DNA of 64,000 nt from the NCBI GenBank assembly GCA_030248215.1, contig JASANG010000065.1:62001-126000 (forward strand), written 5' to 3'. The notes below the pieces were generated by a model. That model was not told the origin of the DNA, made no database searches, and saw only the letters and a list, made by a program, of their open reading frames with translations. Shown here one piece after another: positions 63,678 through 64,000 of this stretch. Position numbers and translations under genes: made by a program. The DNA comes from Enoplolaimus lenunculus. Taxonomy: Eukaryota; Nematoda; Enoplea; Enoplida; Thoracostomopsidae. Numbering within the stretch: position 1 is the first letter of the stretch; every line of letters starts with the position of its first letter.

Positions 63678-64000
63678 GAACTGAACCAATGATTTAGCCG
63701 ATTTCGAGCCCCCTAAGTTTTTGAACAATCCCGAATCCGTTTCTGAATTCGAACTTTGACTTCGAAAAATTTGTCTGTGTTATATTAAATTGCAAATTGA
63801 CACGTAAATCGTTTGACAACATGGCTACACTGGAAGCCGGATATTAAAAAGCAAAGTTGGGCTGCTGCTCACTAACCTCAACTTTATGCTTAGGCAACGA
63901 GCGTTCACAAGGGGGGGGATAGCGGACGCTGCCCTCCTGACATTTTTCACAAACAGTTACGTAAATTTTTAGAACAAATGCGATTTTATTACATAGTCTA

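Larger units (their letters stand above)
42615..64000. other. Region upstream of the PMCA start, no recognisable gene
   Basis: 21 kb of satellite, palindrome, MITEs and AT-rich unique DNA. PMCA 5' UTR exons and the promoter probably lie here, but nothing in the sequence lets me place them. Unlisted parts (for example 47100-47400, 48500-49600, 51400-52100, 53000-53900, 55900-56400) show no gene and no clear repeat. Confidence 0.6.

Overview
This is a metazoan nuclear contig, AT-rich and almost entirely non-coding by length. It carries one host gene in 24 coding exons on the minus strand, with GT-AG introns and a dense load of short DNA transposons. The gene is a plasma-membrane Ca2+-transporting ATPase (PMCA, ATP2B family). 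It reads from a start codon at 42614 down to a stop at 4337-4339. The exons sum to 4,290 nt, or 1,429 residues, with every splice phase consistent. The species is not identified. The gene order, the unusual PMCA tail and the repeat families suggest an invertebrate animal, but that is inference.

Layout from left to right: 1-4336 is PMCA 3' flank and 3' UTR with Tc1/mariner-like and palindromic MITEs. 4337-5230 is the last exon (calmodulin-binding segment, long tail, PDZ-type C-terminus). 5231-18394 is a 13.2-kb intron lying exactly at the vertebrate 'splice site C' position. It holds several hAT-like MITEs, a 35-bp minisatellite and an antisense-free SMC1 (cohesin) pseudogene that was itself split by a hAT-like insertion. 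18395-29279 is the compact central part of the gene (17 exons), with MITEs and a 52-bp minisatellite in its introns. 29280-38781 is a 9.5-kb intron just before a 66-nt in-frame exon at the vertebrate 'splice site A' position. 38782-42614 holds the first six coding exons. 42615-64000 has no gene I can recognise. It contains a 37-copy, 42-bp satellite, a 120-bp near-perfect palindrome, two large fold-back elements and many hAT-like MITEs, several nested.

The main non-genic theme is a set of about ten MITE families that end in CAGGG-type inverted termini and create 8-bp target duplications (the hAT signature). Each carries subterminal runs of its own hexamer (CCGGAA, CGGAAT, GCCGAT, CCGGAT, TTCGGA, CCCGGA and so on). 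The shared architecture with a family-specific hexamer looks like a diversified transposase-recognition code. It is the most interesting pattern in the window. No reverse transcriptase, capsid or envelope sequence, tRNA, rRNA or CRISPR array was recognised.
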